From an uncultured Acetatifactor sp. (GTDB lineage: Bacteria > Bacillota > Clostridia > Lachnospirales > Lachnospiraceae), in assembly GCA_910585615.1 (NCBI GenBank), contig CAJUFO010000012.1, forward strand, positions 1-64,000: DNA of 64,000 bases, in the 5' to 3' direction. Of the stretch, positions 15,743 through 24,291 are shown one piece after another (the first letter of the stretch is position 1; each line of letters opens with the position of its first letter). A program made the position numbers and the translations under genes. A model generated the notes under the pieces. The model made no database searches, was not told the origin of the DNA, and saw nothing but the letters and a program-made list of their open reading frames with translations.

Positions 15743-18472
15743 ATATTCCGGAAAGGACATCTGCACCTTGAACAGATCTCCGTCCATAAGAATCTCGAAG
15801 CTGCCCCCATGGACCTGGACCAGGCTCTTGGCGATAGAGAGCCCCAGGCCGCTGCCCTCCGTGGTGCGGGAGGAGTCCCCTCTGATGAACCGCTCCGTCA
15901 GTTCCTCCGGCCGGACGCTCATCTGCTGCCTGGAGATGTTCTTGACGGACACCTCTATCTTTCCCTCCCGCTTCGCCATATCGATATAGACCCTGGTGCC
16001 CTCCATGGCATATTTGCAGATATTGTTGAACAAGTTCTCCACTACCCGCCACATTCTGCGGCTGTCCGCATAAATGTAGGCCGGGATGTCGTCATCCTCG
16101 AACACCACTTGTAGGCTGCTCTCCTCCATCCGCTCGGAAAATTCTCCGATTCCCTGGTTCAGTAGCTCCGTCAGGTTCAGCTTTTCTTTTTCCAGCACGA
16201 TGCTGCCTGAAGAAATCCTGGATGCCTCCACCAGGTCGTCCGTCAGCTGCTTTAGGCGCTGTGCCTTGCTGTCCAGAATGTTGATATATCCCCGGGCAGG
16301 TTCCTCCTCGATATGCATGCGCTTCAGCAGGTCTATATAGCTGATGATTGATGTCAGCGGCGTCTTGAGGTCATGGGAGACATTGGTGATCAGCTCTGTC
16401 TTCATGCGCTCGTCCTCCATGCTGGTCCTCACCGCCCTGCGGATGCCCTCCCCGATATTGTTCACCGCGATAGCCAGCTCCCTGCTGGAACCGTGGAGGC
16501 TGTCCGCGTCCACCTTGAACTCCACCTCCACATCGCCTACCCTGCTGATGCCGTCCATGATTTCCGCCTGCTCTGCGTTGCGCCGGAACAGAAGCACGCC
16601 CACGACTCCATCCACCAGCACCATAATCAGCAGAATCAGGAACACATACCCTCTTCTGTCCCAGAGCTTATATACAGAGGCGATTCCCACCAGGTTCAGG
16701 AAAAGGAACAGGTTGTAGGGCAGCAACGTACTGACAACAGAATTCCTGTGGCGGAGGACAAACCTGACGGCATTGTCGATTCCTTTGTAGATAGTGTAAA
16801 GAAAGCTGCCCTGCAGCAGGCTGCCCGCCTTCACCCGGCGCACCATACTGTGCCAGACTGTGGTAAAGCCCACACTGACATAGACACCGTAAAGAGCAAA
16901 CAGGCCATAGCGGTACAGCTTCGTCAATTCTACGCCCATGAGCCGGGTCGGCATGACCTCCGCCGTCTCCGCAATGTCCATAATCGCCGTATATCCCCTC
17001 ATGCCTCCATAGACGAACCCTGCCGCCAGGGCAATGAGGAGCTCTGTCCAAAGTTTATCGAATCGATTCAGATACCGTATCTGTTCCCCATTCTCTCCGA
17101 TTGCCATGCCTGCGGTGAACGTCAGATAAATCCCTATCCCCAGCCAGAGAAAAGCCAGGACCAGAATCAACGCGATAAAGCGGCCCGCATTGGGCACGAT
17201 TTTCTGATAAACCGCATATGCTGTCTGGAACGCGTCCCCCTCTATGCCATATTTGGAATCCACTCCCAGCCAGATGTGGGTGGTATCCGGATAGGCATAG
17301 CTGTATACGCCGATATAGTCGTCTATCTCCTCTTCGCTGAAAATCGTGTTCCCCATGAACACCAGGCTGTCAGGATAATAAATCAGATATCGTCTGTATT
17401 CATTAAAAGACTCCGTGACCTCATTGTCCTCCAGTCCCGCCAGATCCGGCACATTCGTATAAGTGCACATTCCCTCGTCGGTCATCATGCGCACCATGTA
17501 TTTCACATTGCTGTTGCCGGCCTTATAAGCCTCATTGCAGACCTGGTAGCGCTGATAGTTCACCGTAAGGCTCTCGATCGTGGCCACCACATTCTCCTGA
17601 AGCTGCATGTATTCTATCCAGTTCCCCGCGCAGGCTGTCAGCTGCTTCTCCCCCTCCACCGTGGCATAGCGGCAGTTCAGCATAGGGATGTATACGGTCA
17701 GGCTGCCGTCATCCTCTCTGGAGATGTCGATTCCGTCAAGGTTCCTGGACATGATGTAGGAAAATACCATATCCTCCAGCTCGTCCTGGGTATTCTTCTC
17801 CAGCTTGTCCGAAATCATGGCGATTTCCTCGGCGCTTTTGCCGGAGCCCCAATCCTCTACAGTTCCTTCTGTCTCCGCGCCTTCACCTTCTTCTCCGTCC
17901 TCCGCGCCCGCTTCACCCTCTCCTTCCTCTCCGTCCCCGTCCTTTTCCTTCGTATCGGTTATATGATAAAAGTCGTCAAAACAAAGCTGTCCATACTCGT
18001 CCAGCTTAAAATTCTCGGGATAGATACAGTAACCGAAGTAGTTCACGAATTCTGACATGCTCATAAAGCGGTCCGTAAACTCTACACCGGACTTTCCCCA
18101 TTTGACGATGTCGTCCAGCGTATAGACCGCCGTAAGAGCGCCACCGGACTCCTGCCCTATCTCGCTTGCGTATTCCGTCACATCGATTTTCTTGGAAGGA
18201 TCCAGGATGCCGTCCGTCTCAAGCTGCCCTTTTAAGGCTACCAGCTGGGTGATGTCGGACACCGCATTCCGGAACAGATCGTGGTAGATTTCGGATTCCT
18301 CGAACTCCAGGCCTGTATCGATGGGAAAGACCCTGTAGACTTTTGGCCCGTCAATGGAATCCACTGCGATATAGGAATTCAGAAGCAGGCCGGCCACTGC
18401 TGTCATGATGCCGGCCGCCAGCAGATGCTGGAGCAGCTCCAGACAGAATCTCTTAAATGTGGATTTTTTCAT
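15725..18472 (-). CDS. Large polytopic sensor histidine kinase
   Basis: This 915-residue kinase has an N-terminal membrane segment (about 13-36) and a large, probably external region to about 427 with an acidic Glu/Gly-rich stretch at 176-204. A block of several membrane segments spans about 428-630. A HisKA domain follows with His700 in NVSHDLKTPL, then an ATPase domain (about 795-905) with the N box NLFNNICKYA and GSGLGLSIA. It partners the response regulator just upstream. Its start codon follows two tandem GAGGAG-bearing repeat units that serve as ribosome site. The last residues, EYILHTD, and the stop are encoded by the palindromic repeat. The signal is unknown. Confidence 0.9.
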   Translation of the reverse strand: MKKSTFKRFCLELLQHLLAAGIMTAVAGLLLNSYIAVDSIDGPKVYRVFPIDTGLEFEESEIYHDLFRNAVSDITQLVALKGQLETDGILDPSKKIDVTEYASEIGQESGGALTAVYTLDDIVKWGKSGVEFTDRFMSMSEFVNYFGYCIYPENFKLDEYGQLCFDDFYHITDTKEKDGDGEEGEGEAGAEDGEEGEGAETEGTVEDWGSGKSAEEIAMISDKLEKNTQDELEDMVFSYIMSRNLDGIDISREDDGSLTVYIPMLNCRYATVEGEKQLTACAGNWIEYMQLQENVVATIESLTVNYQRYQVCNEAYKAGNSNVKYMVRMMTDEGMCTYTNVPDLAGLEDNEVTESFNEYRRYLIYYPDSLVFMGNTIFSEEEIDDYIGVYSYAYPDTTHIWLGVDSKYGIEGDAFQTAYAVYQKIVPNAGRFIALILVLAFLWLGIGIYLTFTAGMAIGENGEQIRYLNRFDKLWTELLIALAAGFVYGGMRGYTAIMDIAETAEVMPTRLMGVELTKLYRYGLFALYGVYVSVGFTTVWHSMVRRVKAGSLLQGSFLYTIYKGIDNAVRFVLRHRNSVVSTLLPYNLFLFLNLVGIASVYKLWDRRGYVFLILLIMVLVDGVVGVLLFRRNAEQAEIMDGISRVGDVEVEFKVDADSLHGSSRELAIAVNNIGEGIRRAVRTSMEDERMKTELITNVSHDLKTPLTSIISYIDLLKRMHIEEEPARGYINILDSKAQRLKQLTDDLVEASRISSGSIVLEKEKLNLTELLNQGIGEFSERMEESSLQVVFEDDDIPAYIYADSRRMWRVVENLFNNICKYAMEGTRVYIDMAKREGKIEVSVKNISRQQMSVRPEELTERFIRGDSSRTTEGSGLGLSIAKSLVQVHGGSFEILMDGDLFKVQMSFPEYILHTD

Positions 18473-18517
18473 AGGAATGCTCCTCTTCCTTAGGATTGCT
18501 CCTCTTCCTTAGGATTG
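18473..18517 (-). repeat. Tandem SD repeat units forming the kinase ribosome site
   Basis: The gap between regulator and kinase is two tandem 19-base units of the form AAGGAAGAGGAGCAATCCT, the second with CATTCCT, followed directly by the kinase ATG. A partial third unit is present. GAGGAG lies seven bases before the start, so the repeat acts as the ribosome binding site here. Confidence 0.75.
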
Positions 18518-18519
18518 CC

Positions 18520-19212
18520 CTACTGCTTGTCAATTTTATAGCCCACGCCCCAGACCACCTTCAGATATCTGGGCTCTCTGGGGTTGATTTCTATCTTCTC
18601 CCGGATATGGCGTATGTGCACTGCCACCGTATTGTCCGCCCCGATAGCGTCCTCGTTCCAGATGCTCTCATAAATCTGGTCGATGGAGAATACCCTGCCC
18701 TGATTCTTCATTAAAAGCAACAGGATATTGTACTCTATCGGCGTCATCTTCACAGGCTCTCCGTCCACTATGACCTGCTTGGTATCGTCATTGATGACCA
18801 GGCCCCCCACCTGGTATACAGACTTGCTCTCCGCGCTCAGGCTCCCTAGGGAGGTGTATCGGCGCAGGTTGGACTTGACCCTGGCCACCAGTTCCAGCGG
18901 GTTGAAGGGCTTCGTGATATAATCGTCCGCGCCGATGTTCAGGCCCAGTATCTTGTCCGTATCCTCCGACTTGGCGGACAGCATGATGATAGGGATGCTG
19001 CTGTACTCCCGAATCTTCAGGGTGGCGCGGATACCGTCCAGCTTCGGCATCATGACATCCATGACCAACAGATGGATTTCCTCCTTTTTCAGCAGATCGA
19101 TGGCCTGCTTCCCGTCATAGGCCTTGAAGATGCTATGCCCGTCCTGACTTAAATAAATCTCTATCGCGTCCACGATTTCCCGGTCATCGTCACACACAAG
19201 TATATTCGCCAT
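18520..19212 (-). CDS. OmpR/PhoB-family response regulator
   Basis: This 230-residue protein has a receiver with the acidic pocket CDDD (7-10), the acceptor Asp52 in VMDVMMPKLDG and the conserved TKPF lysine. A winged-helix DNA-binding domain follows (about 130-230), with VAVHIRHIREKIE and VVWGVGYKID. It should be phosphorylated by the kinase encoded 47 bases downstream. Targets are unknown. GAGTGAGGA lies before the ATG. A promoter is proposed at 19256-19284. Confidence 0.95.
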   Translation of the reverse strand: MANILVCDDDREIVDAIEIYLSQDGHSIFKAYDGKQAIDLLKKEEIHLLVMDVMMPKLDGIRATLKIREYSSIPIIMLSAKSEDTDKILGLNIGADDYITKPFNPLELVARVKSNLRRYTSLGSLSAESKSVYQVGGLVINDDTKQVIVDGEPVKMTPIEYNILLLLMKNQGRVFSIDQIYESIWNEDAIGADNTVAVHIRHIREKIEINPREPRYLKVVWGVGYKIDKQ

Positions 19213-19255
19213 ATTTCCTCACTCCGTCTTCCTGTATATCCACAATTATGATTAG

Positions 19256-19284
19256 AGCATATCTTTTTTAAAGCTTCCCTGCAA
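19256..19284 (-). promoter_or_regulatory. Probable promoter of the two-component operon
   Basis: TTGCAG (19284-19279) and TATGCT (19261-19256) on the minus strand are 17 bases apart, about 45 bases before the regulator start. Confidence 0.45.
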
Positions 19285-19301
19285 AATATATGAATGTTTT
19301 C

Positions 19302-20198
19302 TTAATCTTTCAGCATCAGGAACGCGGCCAGGCTTCCCCTTCTGCCGCCGCTGGCCCTGTGGGAGAACAGGTACTGGCTGTTATGGCAGGTGCAGATGTC
19401 CGTCACGGCTATGTGCGATGGCAGGAGCCCTGCCTGTCTGAGGATCAGTTCATTGGCCAGCCACAGATCCAGCTGGTGCTTCCCGGGCTCCTTTCCGGGC
19501 GTTGCCACCTGATCCCCGAGCATCCGGATGAACTGTACCGCCACATCCTCGCTGACCTCATAGCAATCCCGGCAGATGGACGGCCCGATGGCTGCATACA
19601 GCTCCTCCGGTCTGCTCCCAAACTGCGCTTCCATGGTCTCTACCATGCGCTCCCCCATTCTGCCCACGGTGCCGCGCCACCCAGAATGGGCCAGCCCGAT
19701 AGCATGGTGTATGGGATCCACGAAGTAAAGCGGCACACAGTCAGCGTAGAAGGTGTTCAGCACCAGGCCAGGCTCGTCCGTCACCATCCCGTCCACGTCC
19801 GCATAATCCCGGGTACGCAGGATTCCCTTGCCCTTATCCGCCCAGGTCATGCGGCGGATATTGGTGGTATGTGTCTGGTGGGACGCCACCATGTCCGCCA
19901 CCTGGCAGTCCAGCACCCTGGCGATGCGCCTGTAGTTTTCCAGCACGTTCTCTCGGTTTTCGTCCCGTTCCACACTGAAGTTCATGGTAGCGCATTCCCC
20001 TCTGCTCACTCCCCCTATACGGGTACTGAACAGATGGCCAATGATTCCTGTGCGCTCCAGCAGCGGGAATGTCAGATATTCCAGAGGCTCACCATCCTCC
20101 GTCAGCACACGGTTCTGCCGCACCGCCTGCGCTTCCTGACCCGCAGACGCTTCCCGTCCTGCCTGTCCTCTTTTTTCCGTCCGCAATATCCCAAACAT
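19302..20198 (-). CDS. pgeF: Peptidoglycan editing factor / laccase-domain protein (YfiH family)
   Basis: From the ATG at 20198, with GGGAGGT ten bases upstream, the protein is 298 residues. It carries the family's metal-site motifs HQTHT, ADCVPLYF and AHSGWRGTVG and the DVDGMVT segment. YfiH/PgeF proteins act in the cytoplasm. They have been linked to purine nucleoside phosphorolysis and to removing wrong amino acids from peptidoglycan precursors. A linker of about 30 residues (QAGREASAGQEAQAV) is unlike the compact N-terminus of most members. Longer starts would overlap the yraN end. It ends the housekeeping run. Confidence 0.9.
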   Translation of the reverse strand: MFGILRTEKRGQAGREASAGQEAQAVRQNRVLTEDGEPLEYLTFPLLERTGIIGHLFSTRIGGVSRGECATMNFSVERDENRENVLENYRRIARVLDCQVADMVASHQTHTTNIRRMTWADKGKGILRTRDYADVDGMVTDEPGLVLNTFYADCVPLYFVDPIHHAIGLAHSGWRGTVGRMGERMVETMEAQFGSRPEELYAAIGPSICRDCYEVSEDVAVQFIRMLGDQVATPGKEPGKHQLDLWLANELILRQAGLLPSHIAVTDICTCHNSQYLFSHRASGGRRGSLAAFLMLKD

Positions 20199-20215
20199 GG
20201 ACCTGTTACCTCCCA

Positions 20216-20581
20216 TCAATATCCCCGTGCATAAATATGCGGGAAAGCGTTCTGTATCCACTGTATCTCGCTGCCCTGAATGCCTACCACGTCATACCTG
20301 ACGCTTGTCTCATCCCCCAGCCCGCGGGCATATCTGTAATAATCCGCCACCCTGCATATCCGGCGCTGCTTGCGATGGTCTACGGCTTCCAGTGCATAGC
20401 CCTTTTCGGCGGCGCTGCGGTACTTCACCTCCACGAACACCAGATATCCCTGATGGCGGCCAATCAGGTCGATTTCTCCCTGCCTGCAGCGGAAATTGGC
20501 CTCCAGTATCCGCATTCCCTTCTCTGTCAGGTACTGTGCCGCCAGCCTCTCCCGATTCGATCCCACCTTGCGCTTATTCAA
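20216..20581 (-). CDS. yraN: YraN-family (UPF0102) endonuclease-like protein
   Basis: This 121-residue protein has the restriction-endonuclease-like pattern GEIDLIGR then VFVEVKYRS, with E, D, E and K of the PD-(D/E)xK fold. The start is probably TTG: the codon at 20581-20579 is preceded by AGAGGT seven bases upstream, while the nearby ATG is out of frame. The family is widespread, often near rnhB and dprA. Its biochemical role is not settled. It begins six bases after the FlhB-like gene ends. Confidence 0.88.
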   Translation of the reverse strand: MNKRKVGSNRERLAAQYLTEKGMRILEANFRCRQGEIDLIGRHQGYLVFVEVKYRSAAEKGYALEAVDHRKQRRICRVADYYRYARGLGDETSVRYDVVGIQGSEIQWIQNAFPHIYARGY

Positions 20582-20586
20582 ACATG

Positions 20587-20880
20587 CTACCTCTTTATCT
20601 TCCCCTTGATCTTGTCCATAGAGTCCACGAACACCAGTATCTCCGCCACAACCTCATAGAGCTCCGGCGGTATCATGTCCCCGATGTCCAGACGTGACAG
20701 GGTGTCTGCCAGCTTGTCGTCCCGGTGGATGGGCACATCGCTCTCTTTGGCCTTTTCGATGATCTTCTCCGCAAGGATGCCCCGGCCGCTGGCGATGACC
20801 CTGGGAGCCGCGTCCGAGGGGTCGTATTCCAGCGCGATGGCCTGCTTCAGCTTTTCGTCCTTCTCTCTCTTTCCGTCCAT
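20587..20880 (-). CDS. ylqH: FlhB C-terminal-domain-like protein (YlqH family)
   Basis: This 97-residue protein matches the cytoplasmic domain of FlhB/EscU export switch proteins (AIALEYDPSDAAPRVIASGRG, then IHRDDKLADTLSRLDIGDMIP). The self-cleaving NPTH motif of true FlhB is replaced by DPSD. It has no membrane part. In Bacillus the same stand-alone protein, YlqH, follows YlqG after rnhB, as here. No other flagellar gene is in the window, so its role outside flagella is open. GGGGGTGGGG lies upstream. Confidence 0.85.
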   Translation of the reverse strand: MDGKREKDEKLKQAIALEYDPSDAAPRVIASGRGILAEKIIEKAKESDVPIHRDDKLADTLSRLDIGDMIPPELYEVVAEILVFVDSMDKIKGKIKR

Positions 20881-20910
20881 ATCCCCACCCCCTTGTATCG
20901 CTGCAAGTCC

Positions 20911-20937
20911 GGAAGAACGCTTCTCTTGCGTTCTTCC
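20911..20937. repeat. Perfect 10-bp stem-loop
   Basis: GGAAGAACGC (20911-20920) and GCGTTCTTCC (20928-20937) form a perfect stem with a seven-base loop, between the FliK-like gene end and the FlhB-like gene. There is no U-run after it. Confidence 0.5.
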
Positions 20938-20963
20938 AACTGCCAGAGCAGTTTGCGAAAATT

Positions 20964-21004
20964 AGAAAATCTTAGCCTGTGCACTTTACAAGCTTAGATT
21001 TTCT
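20964..21004 (-). terminator. Terminator-like hairpin after the FliK-like gene
   Basis: AGAAAATCTTAGC (20964-20976) pairs with GCTTAGATTTTCT (20992-21004) with one mismatch. It sits just beyond the stop of the 608-residue gene, followed on the minus strand by an AATTTTCG stretch. Termination may be partial because ylqH-yraN-pgeF follow. Confidence 0.5.
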
Positions 21005-21011
21005 TTTCGCT

Positions 21012-22838
21012 TTAAGTGCGCACGTCAAAGGCGTATCTGGAGAGCATCACGCCACGCTCCTGCTTCAGAAGCGGCTCCAGCCCGCCCTTCGTCGCGGCCC
21101 CGCTTGCTTTCTCCTCCCTGACGGCCATGGAATAGCTGCAGTCATATCCGCGCTTTCGCAGGCGCTCTGTCAGGATATCCATATGGGCCGCCATGAAATC
21201 TATCATCTCGTCGTCCCGCAGATAGAATTTGGTACTCACCTTGCTGTTCTGCATGGCCACATACACGTCCACAGGCCCCAGATTCTCCATGTCCAGATGC
21301 AGCAGGGCGCTGACGTTCCCATCCTTCCTGGCCAGGTTCTTCTTGTTGGTATAGACGTACAAATCTCCGTGGGCATCCCGCTGCTGCAGATGCAGGGGAA
21401 GCTGCACATAGCTATACATCTGGTTGAGCTGTTGCAGGAAATCCACGTTCTGGGACAGGGAGGCAGTGGCGCGGAAAGCCTCGCTGCCGCCCTGGCCCGC
21501 ATTTTCCAGCGCGCTGGTCAGGCCCCTCAGCTGCCTGTCAAGCCTCCTGTACAGCTCCTCCACCCTGCCGGGAACGGCCAGCTCCTCCGGCCGCAGCATC
21601 CATCCCGCCTTGAGCCCGCCGGCGATGAATGCCCTGAAATTCTCCCCGGAGAACAGCCTCTCCAGCGCCTGCATGGCCCTGGATGAGGTCCTTGCGCCCT
21701 CGGCCACCATGGCCAGCCTGGAAAAGAGCTGGAAAGCCTCTGTCTGTCCGCCCGCGAACTGCTGAATCTGGCTGCGAAGCTGCGAGGCCTCCTCCGGGGG
21801 CAGGCGCAGGCTGTCCACCAGCTCCATGGCCTCCTGGGCCACGGCTGCCCGCAGGCTGCCCTGTATGCCGTCCACCAGCGGCTCACCCCTGCTTCCAATC
21901 TGGGCCTCCCCGGCTGCCGCCTGGCCCGCAGCGCCCGCCCCCGCACCGTCAGCCGGCTTTTCCGTCCCGTCACCCACTGTCCCCAGCAATGTCTCCGCCA
22001 CAGCGCCGTCAGCGATAGCCCCGGCCTGAATCCCGGTCGCTACGCCCCCTGCTGCCTGCTGGCCGTTCTCTCCTACAGCCCCGGCCTCGCCGCCCTGAAG
22101 CGGCACATCCCCCCGGGCAGCGCCCGCTCCGTCGGCGGTTCCGTCCCCCTGCCCCGCTTCCCGGATCAGAGAGAGCACCTCTTGGTACAGCCTCACCGCC
22201 CCGGCCACATTCCCTTCAGCCATCATGGAATCGAATACCTCCGGCAGCACTCCCAGGATGTCCTCCATGCCCCCCATCAGCTGATGGGTCAGGTTCCTGT
22301 AGGAGACCATCTGGTTCACGTTGGCCTCGTTCACGGGCATCTGCAGCTTGTGGAGGTTGACGATATCCGCCACTGTGGCCTGGGGGAAACTGTTGATCTC
22401 CCGGAAGACCTGCTGGAGGCTTCCCTTGTTCACGGAAAGCCCCGCGGCCATCAGCTGCTCCGTCATGTCCACGGTGGTGCGGTTCAGGGGGAGTCCTGCC
22501 ATGTCCAGCGCCTTCATCACGTTCACGTCCGTGGCCACATTTGTGAAAAGGGGGCTCAGGGTAAGGGCGCTCCCGTTATTCTTGACCTCAAAGGTCATGT
22601 TCCTGCCAATCTCGATATTCATGTTCCGGTCAATCCGGGCGTTCAGCACCATGTCCTCGGAAAGCCTAATCTGCACCTCATTGCCGTTCCTGGCGACAAT
22701 CTCGCCGCTGATGGTCTGTCCCGGCACCAGAGAACGAATCTGGCGGCTCATCTGCTCGGCCTGGGCCGGCGTCGGCTGGGGGGCATGTGATGTATTGTCC
22801 GTGTGTACCTCTCCTGAAAACAGCTGCGACAGTTTCAT
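21012..22838 (-). CDS. ylqG: FliK-like hook-length-control domain protein (YlqG type)
   Basis: This 608-residue protein has a conserved N-terminal third (about 1-225), an Ala/Gly-rich low-complexity linker (about 230-315) and a C-terminal region (about 460-570). The last has the Flg_hook pattern LPLHLQ, LYVYTNKKNL, VSALLHLDMENLGPVDVYVAM. It is the positional counterpart of Bacillus YlqG, between rnhB and the FlhB-like protein. There is no signal peptide. Since the window has no flagellar operon, a flagellar role is not shown. AAAGGAGAG precedes the ATG. The linker probably varies between strains. Confidence 0.75.
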   Translation of the reverse strand: MKLSQLFSGEVHTDNTSHAPQPTPAQAEQMSRQIRSLVPGQTISGEIVARNGNEVQIRLSEDMVLNARIDRNMNIEIGRNMTFEVKNNGSALTLSPLFTNVATDVNVMKALDMAGLPLNRTTVDMTEQLMAAGLSVNKGSLQQVFREINSFPQATVADIVNLHKLQMPVNEANVNQMVSYRNLTHQLMGGMEDILGVLPEVFDSMMAEGNVAGAVRLYQEVLSLIREAGQGDGTADGAGAARGDVPLQGGEAGAVGENGQQAAGGVATGIQAGAIADGAVAETLLGTVGDGTEKPADGAGAGAAGQAAAGEAQIGSRGEPLVDGIQGSLRAAVAQEAMELVDSLRLPPEEASQLRSQIQQFAGGQTEAFQLFSRLAMVAEGARTSSRAMQALERLFSGENFRAFIAGGLKAGWMLRPEELAVPGRVEELYRRLDRQLRGLTSALENAGQGGSEAFRATASLSQNVDFLQQLNQMYSYVQLPLHLQQRDAHGDLYVYTNKKNLARKDGNVSALLHLDMENLGPVDVYVAMQNSKVSTKFYLRDDEMIDFMAAHMDILTERLRKRGYDCSYSMAVREEKASGAATKGGLEPLLKQERGVMLSRYAFDVRT

Positions 22839-22924
22839 CCTCGCTCTCCTTTCTCATCTCAGAACCTTCCCGTTTCTGATTTTTCCCATTGCTGAATTCC
22901 CTCATCCCTATAACAGACGGCTGT

Positions 22925-23680
22925 TTAGACGATATTCGTGATAAAGCTCCTTCTGTGTATGGGCGTGGGACCATATCTGCGCAGGGCCTCCATGTGTCCC
23001 GCACTTCCATAACCCTTGTTCCCTGCAAATCCGTATTCCGGAAAAATCTTATCATATTCCCGCATCATCCTGTCCCTGGTCACCTTGGCGATGATGCTGG
23101 CCGCGCCTATGGAGATGCTCTTTGCGTCCCCCTTGATGATGGGTACCTGAGGGATGGAAATCCGGGGAATGGTCACCGCGTCATTCAGCAGGACATCCGG
23201 CCTGTATGCCAGCTTGCCGATTGCCTCCCGCATGGCCTCATAGGTGGCCTGCAGGATATTGATCTCGTCAATCCGCTCCGGCGAGGCATATCCCACCCCA
23301 CAGGAGAGGGCCTGCTCCATAATGACGTCGTAAAGCTCCTCTCTCTTTTTTTCGGTCAATTGCTTGGAATCATTTATATACAGGATGCGGCAACCTCTGG
23401 GAAGGATGACGGCCCCGGCCACCACGGGGCCTGCCAGCGGCCCTCTCCCGGCCTCGTCTATCCCGCAGATGTAGTCGCAGGCTCCGTACCGCTCCTCGTA
23501 CACCCGAAGCGCTTCAATCCGCTGCCTCTCCCGCTCCAGGGCTGCCAGCCGCCTTGCCGCCGTCTCCGCCAGCTTCCTCACGCCGTCCCGCTCATCCTCG
23601 GAATATTCCTTTACAAATTCAGGCAGCTCCTCAATCGTCGCTGCCTGAAGAATCCTCTTTATCTCACTGGTGCTTTTCAT
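22925..23680 (-). CDS. rnhB: Ribonuclease HII
   Basis: From the ATG at 23680 (AAAGGAAT upstream) the protein is 251 residues. The catalytic core shows CGIDEAGRGPLAGPVVAGAV, then NDSKQL and KGDAKSISIGAASIIAKVTRDRMM, the standard RNase HII acidic residues. It removes RNA from DNA hybrids and starts ribonucleotide excision. About 75 N-terminal helical residues, with EFVKEYSEDERDGVRKLAE, precede the core; this extension is common in clostridial members. Longer starts would run into lepB and are rejected. Confidence 0.95.
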   Translation of the reverse strand: MKSTSEIKRILQAATIEELPEFVKEYSEDERDGVRKLAETAARRLAALERERQRIEALRVYEERYGACDYICGIDEAGRGPLAGPVVAGAVILPRGCRILYINDSKQLTEKKREELYDVIMEQALSCGVGYASPERIDEINILQATYEAMREAIGKLAYRPDVLLNDAVTIPRISIPQVPIIKGDAKSISIGAASIIAKVTRDRMMREYDKIFPEYGFAGNKGYGSAGHMEALRRYGPTPIHRRSFITNIV

Positions 23681-23721
23681 TCCGATTCCTTTCATCCATC
23701 CGCCACGCTGTAAAGTCCGGG

Positions 23722-24267
23722 TCATTGATGCTTCAATATGCCGAGCTTGGACAGGGGCCAGATGCGGATCCATGCCCTGCCTACGATATCGTCGCGGTGG
23801 ATATTCCCCACAATCTCCTTGCGGCTGTCCATGCTGTTGTTGCGGTTGTCCCCCATGACGAAGTACTCGTCTTCTCCCAGGACGATAGGATCGACTGCAA
23901 TGCCCACATTCTGTGGCGTGATGACTTCCCTGCCATAGCTCTCCTCCAACACCTCGCCATTGATGTAGATATTCCCCTCCAGATCAATCTGCACCGTCTC
24001 TCCGGGAAGCCCGATAATCCGCTTGATATAGTATGTATTCGCCTCCAGTTTGAAGGGGAATACAATGATATCGAACCTTTTCGGGTCGCTGAAGCGGTAT
24101 GTAATCTTATCCACAATCAGATTGTCCCCATGGGAAAGCATGGGTTCCATGGAAGAGCCGTCCACCTCTGTCCTCTGCCCTACAAAGGTGATTACCAGCC
24201 ATGTCAGGCACAGCACACCCAGCAGATATGCCAGAGTGCTAATCATTTCTTTCATCGCTTTACTCAT
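23722..24267 (-). CDS. lepB: Signal peptidase I (first copy)
   Basis: From the ATG at 24267 (AAGGGGT upstream) the protein is 181 residues. It has one N-terminal membrane anchor (about 10-30), the nucleophile Ser39 in GSSMEPML, the general base Lys82 in YYIKRIIGLPGE, and the GDNRNNSMDSR box. It cleaves signal peptides of exported proteins on the outer face of the membrane. It lies between rbgA and rnhB. A second lepB on the other side of rbgA differs in loop and N-terminal sequence, so the two may differ in substrate preference or expression. Confidence 0.95.
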   Translation of the reverse strand: MSKAMKEMISTLAYLLGVLCLTWLVITFVGQRTEVDGSSMEPMLSHGDNLIVDKITYRFSDPKRFDIIVFPFKLEANTYYIKRIIGLPGETVQIDLEGNIYINGEVLEESYGREVITPQNVGIAVDPIVLGEDEYFVMGDNRNNSMDSRKEIVGNIHRDDIVGRAWIRIWPLSKLGILKHQ

Positions 24268-24291
24268 CGTTATACCCCTTACGCACCTCAT

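Noticed and set aside
15598..15810. 70-codon minus-strand frame over the kinase end
   Set aside because: It consists of the palindromic repeat read in another frame.
16373..18055. 560-codon plus-strand frame opposite the large kinase
   Set aside because: Antisense of the kinase with no recognisable domain.
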